Shown here piece after piece: positions 1-9,700 of a DNA stretch of 64,000 nt. A program made the position numbers and the translations under genes. Position 1 is the first letter of the stretch. Each line of letters starts with the position of its first letter. The stretch comes from Mucilaginibacter jinjuensis (GTDB lineage: Bacteria; Bacteroidota; Bacteroidia; Sphingobacteriales; Sphingobacteriaceae): the NCBI RefSeq assembly GCF_028596025.1, contig NZ_CP117167.1, positions 1,736,001 through 1,800,000 of the forward strand, in the 5' to 3' direction. The notes under the pieces are model-generated. The model had not been told where the DNA came from and did no database searches. It saw nothing but the letters and a program-made list of their open reading frames with translations.

Positions 1-96
1 AATGATGGTTTCAATAGCGTTGATATAGTCGTTTTCACTTAGCAGGGCACGGTCTTCCCAGGCTTGTTCAATAAGTTCTTTTAAATCTAAATACAT
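1..96 (-). CDS. dapD: Tetrahydrodipicolinate N-succinyltransferase, N-terminal fragment (partial)
   Basis: Only the first 32 codons are inside the window; the gene runs off the left edge. The translation begins MYLDLKELIEQAWEDRALL, which resembles the start of Bacteroidota DapD (a short helix with an E-x-AWE-x-R core). DapD makes N-succinyl-2-amino-6-ketopimelate in the lysine and diaminopimelate pathway, in the cytoplasm. The ATG lies at 94-96. The identification rests on this short stretch alone, so another protein with a similar N-terminal helix cannot be excluded. Confidence 0.6.
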   Translation of the reverse strand, partial: MYLDLKELIEQAWEDRALLSENDYINAIETII

Positions 97-150
97 GATA
101 AAAATTTTCGCAAAGTAAAGGTTTTTTAAGCAAAATTATGGCCTAAAAAG

Positions 151-594
151 CTATTTAACAGGCAATATTCCTTTTGGGGCGTAAGCATATACAAAATACA
201 CAATTATAAGGCAAATTGCTAAAGATATAGCCAAAGGCTTCATAATGCTTTTAGGGTAATAATCGCTCTCCGGGAAATATTTGTTGAAAAAATATTCGGT
301 TAATATAGCAGCGCCAATGCCGTTAAATACAATGGCAGCTATACTGGCTTGCATACCAATATAAGCCGTCAGCAGGCTGCCTATAAAAGTATATAACAGA
401 GAGAACAGCAAAACCAGGTTCGCTTCTTTTCTGTAACCTGCCGATCTTAAATTACTCATCAGGAGCACGCCACCAAAAATGGTAGAGAAGAATATAGAAA
501 ATCCCCAGATAGCCCGTTTAGAGTAAATCTCAATATCGTAATTATCCTCGCTTTGCGAGTCTTCTGTATAGTCGTCGTTTTCTTTTAATTCCAT
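151..594 (-). CDS. Small integral membrane protein, unknown function
   Basis: 147 residues. The first ~27 residues are acidic and hydrophilic (many Asp and Glu), followed by four likely transmembrane segments at about 29-47, 58-78, 82-102 and 120-138. I recognise no family or catalytic motif. It lies between dapD, transcribed the same way and about 55 bp downstream, and the divergent Hsp15-like gene. A perfect TAnnTTTG box (600-607) lies only 5 bp before the ATG, suggesting its own promoter and a very short leader. Reality of the gene is likely from its length and clean membrane pattern; function is unknown. Confidence 0.6.
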   Translation of the reverse strand: MELKENDDYTEDSQSEDNYDIEIYSKRAIWGFSIFFSTIFGGVLLMSNLRSAGYRKEANLVLLFSLLYTFIGSLLTAYIGMQASIAAIVFNGIGAAILTEYFFNKYFPESDYYPKSIMKPLAISLAICLIIVYFVYAYAPKGILPVK

Positions 595-599
595 TAGTG

Positions 600-607
600 C
601 AAATATA
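600..607 (-). promoter_or_regulatory. Bacteroidota -7 box (TATATTTG) for the small membrane protein gene
   Basis: On the minus strand the sequence reads TATATTTG, a perfect match to the TAnnTTTG consensus. It ends 5 bp before the ATG, so transcription would start at or very near the start codon. No TTG lies at the usual -33 spacing. Confidence 0.35.
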
Positions 608-681
608 ATTTAAAACAAACACTTGCTGCTGTGCAAATTATTTAGCCATTTTGTATTTCTGTTTATACAGAGTTAATATTT

Positions 682-1104
682 ATGGCAGAGAAAGAGAAAT
701 TACGAATAGATAAATACTTGTGGGCTATCCGCATTTTTAAAACACGTACCCTGGCATCCGATGCTTGTAAGGCAGGACGTGTGAAATTGGCGGGACAAAA
801 CATCAAACCTTCGCACGAAGTAAAGCTGAACGAGGTATACAATATATCTAAAGGCCCCGAACGCAAAGTGATAATGGTAACCGGTTTACTGGAGATGCGT
901 GTTGATGCCAAAACAGCTGTGAACTACTACGAAGACCAAACCCCGGTTGAAGACCGTGCAGGTTTCCAATCGATGTTCCAGGCACCACAGTTAAGGCGCG
1001 ACCGTGGCGCAGGCCGCCCCACCAAACGCGATCGCCGTGAAATTGATGATCTGCAGCAGGACTTTTTCGAGAAAAATACGAACAGCGAGCATAGCGACGA
1101 ATAA
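682..1104 (+). CDS. hslR: S4-domain RNA-binding protein, Hsp15 (HslR) family
   Basis: 140 residues. An S4 domain occupies about residues 7-65 (LRIDKYLWAIRIFKTRTLA, then KAGRVKLAG), the arrangement found in heat shock protein 15. Hsp15 binds stalled 50S subunits carrying a nascent chain and helps recycle them. The C-terminal half (about 90-140) is basic and then acidic, rich in Arg, Lys and Asp, and probably disordered. The ATG start puts the S4 domain at the usual distance from the N terminus. It is transcribed toward the YdjM-type gene, 49 bp away. Family assignment is firm; equivalence to E. coli HslR is inferred from domain and length. Confidence 0.8.
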   Translation: MAEKEKLRIDKYLWAIRIFKTRTLASDACKAGRVKLAGQNIKPSHEVKLNEVYNISKGPERKVIMVTGLLEMRVDAKTAVNYYEDQTPVEDRAGFQSMFQAPQLRRDRGAGRPTKRDRREIDDLQQDFFEKNTNSEHSDE

Positions 1105-1153
1105 CATTAAGCTGACCAGAAACAATAACCCAATTTAAACCTTTGATATTTTA

Positions 1154-2098
1154 ATGGATTCATTGACCCACCTTACGCTTGGCGCTTGCACAGGTGAATT
1201 ACTCCTGGGCAAAAAACTGGGTAAGAAAGCCATGCTCTGGGGAGCCTTTGCCGCCAACCTGCCGGATATTGATACCGTAGCAGGTTTTTTTGTGCATGGC
1301 GACAGGGCGCTGATGATCCACCGGGGAATAACCCACTCGTTGCTTTTCGCTGTAATTATAGGGCTGCTTCTCGCTTTTCTGGCGAAACGCATTTACCCTA
1401 AAATTGAAATGCGAAGCCTGGTCTTCTTTTTTTTGTTCCAACTTATCCTGCATGATTTGCTGGATACCTGTACCAATTATGGTACCGGTTTGCTCGAGCC
1501 CTTTAGTCATGCCCGTTTCTCGATAGAGGTGCTGTATGTGGCTGACCCATTGTTTACCATTAGTTTGCTTATTGCTTCGGCTTATTTAATATGGGGCCGT
1601 CGTAAACGCAGCCAGTGGGCGGCTATAGCTATAATTATTTCGGGTATTTATTTAGGCATTGCAAGTGTTGGTAAGCTTTATATCGATAGCAAAACCAAAG
1701 CAACTCTGAGTACACCTGCGCCATTTACTTCCTTATTATGGTATTGCATCATTAAAACGGATAAAGGCTATTATACAGGGTATCAATCTGTATTTGATCA
1801 TACGCCTATCAGTTATGGTTTTTATCCACAAAATGATTCACTACTTAAAGAACCACAGCCAGATTTAAAAGCCTTTGCCGATGAATATTACACCATCAGT
1901 CAATCGCATAACCAGTTATATTTTAATGTGCTTCGCTTCGGCCAAATACAAGGTTGGCAAAACAATATGGCGCCATTTGCATTAAGTTACCCGGTGAACA
2001 GCACGGGCGACGAAAATATGATTATCCAAAAAGGCCGCTTAAGCGGGTGGAATAAAACTTCTATCAAACAATATTTAGAAAGGATAGCAGGTAAATGA
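1154..2098 (+). CDS. Membrane-bound metal-dependent hydrolase, YdjM/DUF457 family
   Basis: 314 residues. The N terminus carries the family pattern: MDSLTHLTLGA, then NLPDIDTV, then HRGITHSLLF near residue 55, with His and Asp residues suited to metal binding, followed by several membrane helices and a DLLDTCTNYG motif. YdjM-like proteins are inner-membrane proteins annotated as metal-dependent hydrolases; their substrate is not established. The C-terminal ~130 residues are hydrophilic. The stop codon overlaps the start of the cardiolipin synthase gene (ATGA, 2095-2098), so the two are translationally coupled and may both act on membrane lipid; that functional link is inference. Confidence 0.8.
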   Translation: MDSLTHLTLGACTGELLLGKKLGKKAMLWGAFAANLPDIDTVAGFFVHGDRALMIHRGITHSLLFAVIIGLLLAFLAKRIYPKIEMRSLVFFFLFQLILHDLLDTCTNYGTGLLEPFSHARFSIEVLYVADPLFTISLLIASAYLIWGRRKRSQWAAIAIIISGIYLGIASVGKLYIDSKTKATLSTPAPFTSLLWYCIIKTDKGYYTGYQSVFDHTPISYGFYPQNDSLLKEPQPDLKAFADEYYTISQSHNQLYFNVLRFGQIQGWQNNMAPFALSYPVNSTGDENMIIQKGRLSGWNKTSIKQYLERIAGK

Positions 2099-3537
2099 AC
2101 TGGTATTTATTAGGCAGTATAGCTTACGTGTTACTAACTATTTTTGTTTGCCTCCGCGTACTTTATGATATCCGTTCAACCACCAAAACGTTTGCTTACC
2201 TGTTGGTTGTTATTTTGTTGCCGGCAGTAGGTATTGTTATTTATTTTGCAGTGGGTGCAAATTACCGCAAGAATAAGATCTACAATAAAAAGATAATTAA
2301 CGATAGTAAGCTTTGGGCCGATATCCGGAAACGCATTGTCCACGAGTCTGAAAAAACATTGGATACGGGTGAGCAGGAAGTTAAACTGCACAAAAAATTG
2401 GCGCACCTGCTGCTGAATGATAACAGCCCCCTAACCGGCGACAACGAAGTTAAGTTGTTGTTGAATGGTGAGAATAAATTCCCCGAACTGATTGATGCCC
2501 TAAAGACAGCAAAGCATCACATTCATATCGAATATTACATTTTTGAGAATGATAATATCGGTAACCAGATTAAGAATATCCTGATCCAAAAGGCAGCCGA
2601 GGGCGTAAAAGTGCGCTTTATTTATGATGACTTTGGCAGCCGGTCTATACACAGGCAATTTGTAAAGGATATGATTGAAGCGGGAGTGGAGGCGTATCCG
2701 TTTTATAAGATCTGGTTTATTGCTTTATCAAACCGTACCAATTACCGTAATCACCGTAAGATTGTAGTTATTGATGCTAATACCGGGTTTGTTGGCGGCA
2801 TAAATGTAAGCGACCGTTACATTAACGATAACCCTAAACAATTATTCTGGCGCGATACGCACGTAATGATTAAAGGCCCGGGCGTGTACTATTTGCAATA
2901 CCTGTTTATTGGCGACTGGAATTTCTGCGCCGATCAGCGGTTGCCTATAACAGAAGAGTATTTTACTTATACACAAAGCAAAAAAGGCAAAGCCATTGTA
3001 CAGATTGCAGCCAGCGGCCCCGATTCTGATACGCCTACCATCATGTTTACCTTGTTGGAAACGATTGCCATGGCACAGGAAGAGTTGCTGATTACCTCGC
3101 CTTACTTTATACCCGGTGATAGCGTGCTCGATGCACTATGTATTGCCGCTATGAGCGGTGTAAAGATTAAACTGCTGGTGCCACACCATTCAGATTCTAA
3201 ATTGGTAAATGCTGCTGCGCGTTCTTACTATCGCGAAATAGTGAATGCCGGCGTAGAGGTATATCTGTATAAAAAAGGCTTTGTGCATGCCAAAACCATA
3301 GTAGCCGATGGCCAGTTGGCCATTGTGGGTACAGCTAATATGGATCACCGCAGTTTCGAACTTAATTTCGAAGTCAACAGCATGATTTATGATAAAGCTA
3401 TTGCTACAGAATTAAAGGAAGCTTTCTTAAATGACATTAAAGATGCGATGCTGATCGACCCACAAAAATGGGAGAACCGGAGTTTGGTAAAGCAACTGCC
3501 CGAGAAATTGTGCCGGTTGTTGTCCCCGCTGTTATAA
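2095..3537 (+). CDS. cls: Cardiolipin synthase (phospholipase D superfamily)
   Basis: 480 residues, the normal size for bacterial ClsA. Two N-terminal membrane helices (about 3-20 and 36-56) precede two phospholipase D HKD motifs: NHRKIVVID (H220, K222, D227) and HAKTIVAD (H398, K400, D405), each followed by the expected glycine-rich stretch (FVGGIN and IVGTANMD). The enzyme joins two phosphatidylglycerol molecules, or PG and another phospholipid, into cardiolipin at the inner membrane. The gene overlaps the upstream YdjM-type gene by 4 bp and ends 17 bp before the end of the convergent DUF892 gene, with no clear terminator between them. Confidence 0.93.
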   Translation: MNWYLLGSIAYVLLTIFVCLRVLYDIRSTTKTFAYLLVVILLPAVGIVIYFAVGANYRKNKIYNKKIINDSKLWADIRKRIVHESEKTLDTGEQEVKLHKKLAHLLLNDNSPLTGDNEVKLLLNGENKFPELIDALKTAKHHIHIEYYIFENDNIGNQIKNILIQKAAEGVKVRFIYDDFGSRSIHRQFVKDMIEAGVEAYPFYKIWFIALSNRTNYRNHRKIVVIDANTGFVGGINVSDRYINDNPKQLFWRDTHVMIKGPGVYYLQYLFIGDWNFCADQRLPITEEYFTYTQSKKGKAIVQIAASGPDSDTPTIMFTLLETIAMAQEELLITSPYFIPGDSVLDALCIAAMSGVKIKLLVPHHSDSKLVNAAARSYYREIVNAGVEVYLYKKGFVHAKTIVADGQLAIVGTANMDHRSFELNFEVNSMIYDKAIATELKEAFLNDIKDAMLIDPQKWENRSLVKQLPEKLCRLLSPLL

Positions 3538-3554
3538 GCATGGTTTTCCAGCTA

Positions 3555-4082
3555 TCAGTTAATGTACTCTTTCGAAATCAGTTCGTAAAGCTCTTTACTG
3601 TCTTTAGCCATATCCAGGTTTTGCTTAAGTAAAAGCCGCATATCATCTTGCGGTAGCGATTCAGCAATGTCGCAAAGAACCTTATAACACGAAATTTCCA
3701 GGCTTTCAACCGCATTTAAATAGCAAAGCATCGATAGGTCGGCTTCCAGTTTAGTCATGCCATCGGCTTTAATGGCTACATAAGCTTCGATAGTTAAAAA
3801 ACGTACACCAAGGCATTGCTGCGGCGAATAATCTTCTTCAATAATTTTATAGATTTCCTGCATACGTAACAACTGCAGTTTAATATCATCTACCTGCTCC
3901 AGTATGGCATGTTTAAGATCGTTAAATGATGCGCTTTCGGCCATGATGGGCAGGTTATCAACCAGGTATTGGCGTACGCAATAAATGTTGCTGAGCTGCA
4001 TGATAAAAACTTTCTTTAACGATGCTTCATCCATTTTAAGATGGCCGTTAAATAGCCGCATGTTCGATTTGTTCGAAGACAT
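3555..4082 (-). CDS. Ferritin-like DUF892 (YciE/YciF) family protein with altered metal ligands
   Basis: 175 residues, all helical in appearance. The core at about 25-165 aligns by eye with the DUF892 four-helix bundle: an LSNIYCVRQYLVDNLP segment in place of the usual LxDLYxAExQLxxALP, then DLKHAILEQVDDIKLQL and a final helix containing NAVESLEISCYK. Several positions that are Glu or His in YciF are changed (E to R in the first helix, H to Q in the second), so iron binding may be lost; this is my alignment by eye. DUF892 proteins are often stress-induced. It stands alone, convergent with cls. Confidence 0.65.
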   Translation of the reverse strand: MSSNKSNMRLFNGHLKMDEASLKKVFIMQLSNIYCVRQYLVDNLPIMAESASFNDLKHAILEQVDDIKLQLLRMQEIYKIIEEDYSPQQCLGVRFLTIEAYVAIKADGMTKLEADLSMLCYLNAVESLEISCYKVLCDIAESLPQDDMRLLLKQNLDMAKDSKELYELISKEYIN

Positions 4083-4170
4083 AATTGAGGGGTTGATAAA
4101 GTGTAATGTGAAGCGCGTAATAAAGATAGTCTAATTTATCGACAATGGGTTTGGGTTTTCTTGTTGAATG

Positions 4171-5366
4171 TCAGGTAAGCGCACCCATGATGTTTTTTAC
4201 ATAAGCATCATTGTTTGATTTGTTGATGACGACATCGCGGCACTGATTAAATTGAACAAAATTCTTAAGCGCATCAACCAGCTTGTCGATTTGTTCGCTA
4301 CTTAACTCCACCGGCTCAAAATGGAGGTTGTGGACGATCAATGTTTTCTGTTTCCGGTCGGCTTTCGAATCCATCCGGGCTACAAAAGTATCACCAATCA
4401 ATATCGGCAATGAGAAATAGCCATACTTGCGTTTGGGTTGGGGCACAAAGCATTCTATCTGGTAATCGAAATCAAAAAAATCGCGTAAGCGGTGCCTGAA
4501 CACATTTAGCACATCGAATGGAGAAAGAATAAAAGCATCGCCAGAAAGTTTTATCTCTTGATCCTTATTAGCAGCCAGGATATAAAGGGGAGGTGTTTTA
4601 AGCCCGTCGATGGCAATGGTGCAAATTTCGCCCTCTGTTACCATTTTCCCTAACTCCTGTTTTATCAGGTTATTCTTCATGTAACGGGAGCGCCAGTTCA
4701 TCTCTTTAACCTGGGCTATGCCCAATGCCTGCAAAGTGCGCCTGATGATATGCCTGGCAAACTCCTCGGGGGCCGGCGTGGCGGTATTAAGATCCTCCGG
4801 GATTAAATTTTCGGGCAAGTCATATAATTTCTTAAAGTCTTTTTTTCGGGTGGTCATCAATCTGCCATCGAAGTATAAACGCTCGAGTGCCATTTTAGCC
4901 GGCCGCCAATCCCACCAACCCGAGCTTGCTTCCTGCCGGTCGTTCTCAAAATCAGTTATCATAAGTGGGCCTTCGCGTGCAATCCTGTCCAGCACATTAT
5001 CCATCAAATTAACCTCGGCCTTTGTAATAGGTTTCCTGTTAATGCTGAAGCTTTCTTTCACCGGCAGCGAAAAGCGAAAATCGTGCATGGGCATAAAACC
5101 CGAATCGGCCATAAAAAATTCGAAGATCCTTCCCTCTGCCTGCAAGTCATAAAGCCAATTGGGCTCATAATCAGGTATCCGTGATGCAAGTGTATGGTGG
5201 TGGGCACGCTCAACCACATAATTGGTATCAATCTGGATAAAACCAAGATGGTCAATCACCCGGTAAACGGCCTCGGGCCTGTACCAAATTGTGCACTTTG
5301 AGCCAGGCCGGCCGCATGGATAATAATTTTTCGGGCTTCTGATTTGCTGAGTAAAAGCGGATTCAT
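4171..5366 (-). CDS. YcaQ-like winged-helix protein (HTH_42), apparent one-base frameshift near the 5' end
   Basis: The main frame (4171-5259, 362 residues) begins inside a conserved region: VIDHLGFIQIDTNYVVERAH is the first helix of the YcaQ/AlkX winged-helix DNA glycosylase family, which excises bulky or crosslinked bases. The true N terminus is in another frame: from an ATG at 5364-5366 the sequence reads MNPLLLSKSEARK and continues to QFGTGP, then the frame is lost near 5274. Adding one C there joins it as GTGP-EAVYRVIDHLG, which fits the family. Either the gene is a recent pseudogene, the base is a sequencing error, or a shorter protein starts at the GTG at 5257-5259. It has no obvious operon partner. 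Confidence 0.75.
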
Positions 5367-5465
5367 GTTGTGAGTTAAAATAATAAATATCCTGTTATTG
5401 TTCTTTGTTTAAACAATAAGTTGTTTTATTTCTTTATCCCTACATTAGCTTATATCCTCAATCCT

Positions 5466-6032
5466 ATGTTAAGAAAAATCTGTTTAAGCACACTGTTTAT
5501 TGCTTTTTTAAGCATTCCTTTTATCGGTTTCAGTAAAGGTGGTGCCGATCGTACTGCTTTGCGTATTATACTGATAAGACATGGCGAAAAGCCCGCCGAT
5601 GGCGATAATTTATCATGCGCCGGTTTTAACCGTTCTGTTAAATTGCCTGCTGTGTTGAAGGCCAAGTTTGGCATCCCGGATTACATTTATGTACCCGCAC
5701 CATCAACAGGTAAGCATACCTCAAACTGCCGTATGCTGCAAACCATTTTGCCTTTTGCAATTAAAAATAATTTATCCATCAACACTGCCTATACAGTTGA
5801 CGCCACCGACCTGCTGGCAAAAAAAATACGGAAACAGACAGGCACCATCTTCGTGGTATGGGAGCACAAACAACTGGGCGACATCATAGAGTTGCTTGGC
5901 CTTAAAAGCCTCCCAGCCAAATGGAGCGCAGATGATTATGACAGCATTTACATTATCACTTATCCAAAAAACAAAGCAGTGCTAACGGTTGACAAGGAAG
6001 GTATTACACCTGAGGCTGACTGCGGTTTTTAG
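5466..6032 (+). CDS. Secreted histidine phosphatase superfamily protein
   Basis: 188 residues from the ATG at 5466. That start gives a clean signal peptide (MLRKICLSTLFIAFLSIP...); an upstream in-frame TTG at 5421 would only add a poor extension. The phosphohistidine motif is LIRHGEKP (H39), and a second histidine lies in VVWEHKQLGDII (around residue 132), matching the two catalytic histidines of small histidine phosphatases. Substrate is unknown. The mature protein should be periplasmic or membrane-anchored. It is divergent from the YcaQ-like gene, with about 100 bp between the two starts. Confidence 0.72.
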   Translation: MLRKICLSTLFIAFLSIPFIGFSKGGADRTALRIILIRHGEKPADGDNLSCAGFNRSVKLPAVLKAKFGIPDYIYVPAPSTGKHTSNCRMLQTILPFAIKNNLSINTAYTVDATDLLAKKIRKQTGTIFVVWEHKQLGDIIELLGLKSLPAKWSADDYDSIYIITYPKNKAVLTVDKEGITPEADCGF

Positions 6033-6309
6033 AGTTTGCCTACTTTTTAGTCATTTTGTAATTAAATTCTTACATATTAAAATTATCTTAAAAAAATGTT
6101 TATTCATCCATTTTGGCATTTTTGTATACTTTAATGGCAATTTTATTAACTGGTTATAGCTGAATTTTGCTTCCGACAAACGGTATTGTAAACTATAGTA
6201 AACTAATCCAGATTATTAATCGTTAATAAATTACCTGTGATATAGTTCATGTGTTTTTGATACCCCGTCAATTTACATCGCCATTAGGCGTATTTTAAAA
6301 TGCATCTTA

Positions 6310-6528
6310 ATGAAGTTTTTAGCTCATCTACCTATTTACACTTACGTATCATTTATCATTATCACACTTTTAGCCTACCACTCTGTACAAGCCAAAAAGC
6401 TATCTAAAAAACTCAAAGGCAGCGGCCGCTCTACCGAAATAATGAAATGGGAAAACAGAAAAGAGTATTGCTATATGGGCATATCTTTTTTATTCCTGGT
6501 TACCGTTTTTATGGTGCTTATAAAATAA
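6310..6528 (+). CDS. Small two-helix membrane protein, unknown function
   Basis: 72 residues with two hydrophobic segments (about 8-27 and 53-70) separated by a basic loop (KKLSKKLKGSGR). I recognise no family. It is preceded by 277 bp without a gene and followed about 200 bp later by the SusC-like gene on the same strand. Its membrane topology and ATG start make it plausible, but there is no other support. Confidence 0.45.
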   Translation: MKFLAHLPIYTYVSFIIITLLAYHSVQAKKLSKKLKGSGRSTEIMKWENRKEYCYMGISFLFLVTVFMVLIK

Positions 6529-6674
6529 TTAAGGGTATAGCGTACTCATCATTATTTTGAAAAATGAGTTATGCAGACTACCTGAATTAATAAGTATAAA
6601 TCAATAAGAGGAGTAATGCTTACGGGCAATAGTTGATCTCATAAATCAATTATCGACATACTGCAACCTATATA

Positions 6675-6720
6675 TTAACTTAACGTATAACAAGAGATAG
6701 TTAAATTTCTGTTAAGTTAA
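6675..6720 (+). promoter_or_regulatory. Inverted repeat in the leader of the SusC/SusD operon
   Basis: A perfect 10-bp inverted repeat, TTAACTTAAC (6675-6684) and GTTAAGTTAA (6711-6720), encloses 26 bp and ends 9 bp before the SusC start codon. It could be an operator or an RNA hairpin that affects initiation. Its base composition is AT-rich, so chance is possible. Confidence 0.4.
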
Positions 6721-6729
6721 ATATTGTAT

Positions 6730-9700
6730 ATGAAGAAAACTTTACTCTTGTTTCTTCTGGTAAGTTATTGTTGTGCCATGCAGGTTATGGCGCAGGTGCA
6801 AACAATAACAGGTACAGTTACCGCCAGCGACGATGGGGCTGCCTTGCCGGGCGCCACCGTGAAAATTAAAGGCACCAACACAGCTGTAAGTACCGATGTT
6901 GGTGGTAAATACAGCATCAAAGCTTCGGCCGGGCAAACACTGGTTTTTAGCTTTATAGGTACCATAAGTACCGAGCGTGTAATTGGGTCACAAATGCTGA
7001 TCAATGTACAGTTACAATCCGACGTACAATCGCTAAAAGAGGTTACCATTGTTAATACCGCTTTCGGCGTGAAGCAGGAAAAACGCGATCTAACTTCATC
7101 GGTACAGGTGGTAAAAGGTGCAGATATTCAGCAAACACAACGCGAAAACTTCTTAAACTCCTTACAGGGCCGTGTAGCTGGCGCAACAGTTACCAGTACA
7201 AGCGGCCAGCCGGGTGCTTCTTCATCTATTATTTTACGTGGTATCACCTCAATCGGTGGCAACAACCAGCCTTTGTTTGTGATTGATGGTATCCGCGTAA
7301 ATAATAATGCGATGAGCCAGAGTTCGCTCACCTCAAATGGCGACAACCGCCGGTCTGACTATACCAACCGTATAGCAGATATTAACCCCGATGATATTGA
7401 AAACGTGACTGTATTAAAAGGGGCGGATGCTGCTGCCGTTTATGGTTCTGATGCTGCTGCCGGTGCCATTGTAATTACCACCAAAAAAGGTAAAAACGGC
7501 GCCAGCGCTATCACTTACGATAATTCTTTCGCTTTTTCGAACGAATACCGTTTTCCTAAAATACAGGATGTTTATGGCCCGGGTACCGATGGCCATGCAG
7601 ATCCCTTAAAGCGTACTGCATTTGGTCCTGCTTATGCACCCGGTACGCAAACCTATAATAACCTGCAGGATATTTTCCAGACTGGTTTTTCTCAGCAACA
7701 TAATTTAGGGATAGAGGGAGGAAGTGATATTGCAACCTATCGTGTATCTGCCGATTATCGCCACACTGGTGGGGTTTTACCTGTTGAGTATAACAACAAG
7801 CTGTCTTTACGTTTTGCAGGTACGGCAAAACTATCGCCAAAACTGAATAGTAGTGCAACTTTCAACTACTTTAATATTGATAACCGCAAGCTTAATAAGG
7901 GTAACTCGGGAACCTATATAGATGCATTGGCCTGGCCAACTAATGATGATGTAAGAAACTATACTAATCCCGATGGCACCCGCCGAACTTTACTACCCGC
8001 AACAACTAGTTTAGCCGATAACAGCATTGACTTTGATAACCCGTTATGGGATGCGCACAACAACATTAGCCGCGATAAAACCAACCGCATGATTGCCAAT
8101 GTTGATTTAAGTTACGACCCGTTTAGCTGGTTAAATTTAAGAGGTCTGGTAGGGGTAGATTTCTACACCACTAATGGTAATAACCTGTTGAGCCAGTACA
8201 GTTCATCGTATCAAAACTCGGCATTAAACAGTTTTGCTTCTACAAGCGGTATCTCGTCGGGTGGTATTATTGATAATTATAATGATAATAACCTGTTGAC
8301 CAACGAATCGTTCTTCGCCACTTTTAATAAGAACTTTGGCGATTTCAGGACAACGCTTGCAGCAGGTGCCGAGGTTTATGATGGCCGCGACCAGATCAAT
8401 GGTTTCTATGGAGAAAAGTTCCTTCAGCCCGATTTCAATACCATTAACAATACCACGCCTACCACCCAGCGCAGTTCGAGCAATATGTACGAAACCCGCC
8501 GTGTGGGTGAAATTGCCAGGTTAAATGTGGTTTGGAAAGACATGGTGATCTTGAATGCCACCGGCAGAAATGATTATTCGTCGCGCCTGGTAGGTTCACC
8601 AAAATCTAACTTCTTTTACCCTTCGGTAGGGGCGGGTTTCATCTTTACCGAGCTGCCTTCGTTAAAAGATAACAAGGTTTTAACCTATGGTAAGTTAAGG
8701 TTCTCTTATGCATCGGTGGGTAAAGACCCTGGTATGCCTTATGTTATTAAATCGAGCTTATTGCAGCAAACCACAACCGGTGGCGGCTACGCTTACGATG
8801 TAACCGGTAACAATCCGAATTTAAGGCCGGAGATTGATCACCAGATGGATTTTGGTGCCGAGTTCCAGTTCTTTGGCGGAAGATTGGGTGCCGATTTCAG
8901 CGTTTATGAGTACAAGGCTACCGACCAGATCTTTAACCCGAGGATCAGCTACGGATCGGGTTATGTAATTGAGTATGTAAACGGTGGCGAGATCCGTAAC
9001 CGTGGTTTCGAGGCACAATTAACAGGTATCCCGGTTAAAACCACAAATTTTAACTGGAACACCTATGTAAACTTTACGCTGAACCGTGGTAAGGTTATTA
9101 ACCTGGGCGATTTGCCGGAGTATTATAACTCGGATACTTGGGTATATGCCAATGCAAGGGCAAGTATTTTCCCCGGCAGCAGTTTAAGTAACATTGCTGC
9201 TTACAGTTATGCACGCAACAATAAAGGTCAGATACTGATTGACCCAAGCAGTGGTCTGCCTATCTCCAACAACACCTTTGTAACCGTGGGCGACAGGCAG
9301 CCTAAATTCACCATCGGTTTTGGTAACAACTTTAATTATAAAGCCTTTAACCTGTCGTTCCTTTTCGATATCCGAAAAGGCGGCGATGTGTTTAACGGCA
9401 ACGAACTGTTCCTGACCCGTTACGGGTTGAGCGAACGTACCGTGAACAGGCAAACCCCTATTATTGTACCCGGTGTATTGAAAGATGGCAACGAAAACTC
9501 GGCCAACCCAACTGCTAATACTATCCAGATTACACCTTACAACCAAAGTACCTATTATAGTACTGCAATTGAATCTGACTTTGTGGAGCACGATATTAAT
9601 TGGGTGAAGTTGAAGGATATTACCCTAAGTTACACCTTCCCGGCTAAGATGCTCGAGCACCAAAAAGTGTTTAAAGCAGCCAGCATATTTGTTACGGCTA

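Noticed and set aside
1199..1510. Opposite-strand 103-residue open frame within the YdjM-type gene
   Set aside because: It lies entirely inside a clearly conserved gene and has no recognisable domain.
5421..5465. Upstream TTG start for the histidine phosphatase
   Set aside because: The ATG at 5466 gives a proper signal peptide; the extension adds a second hydrophobic stretch not typical of the family.
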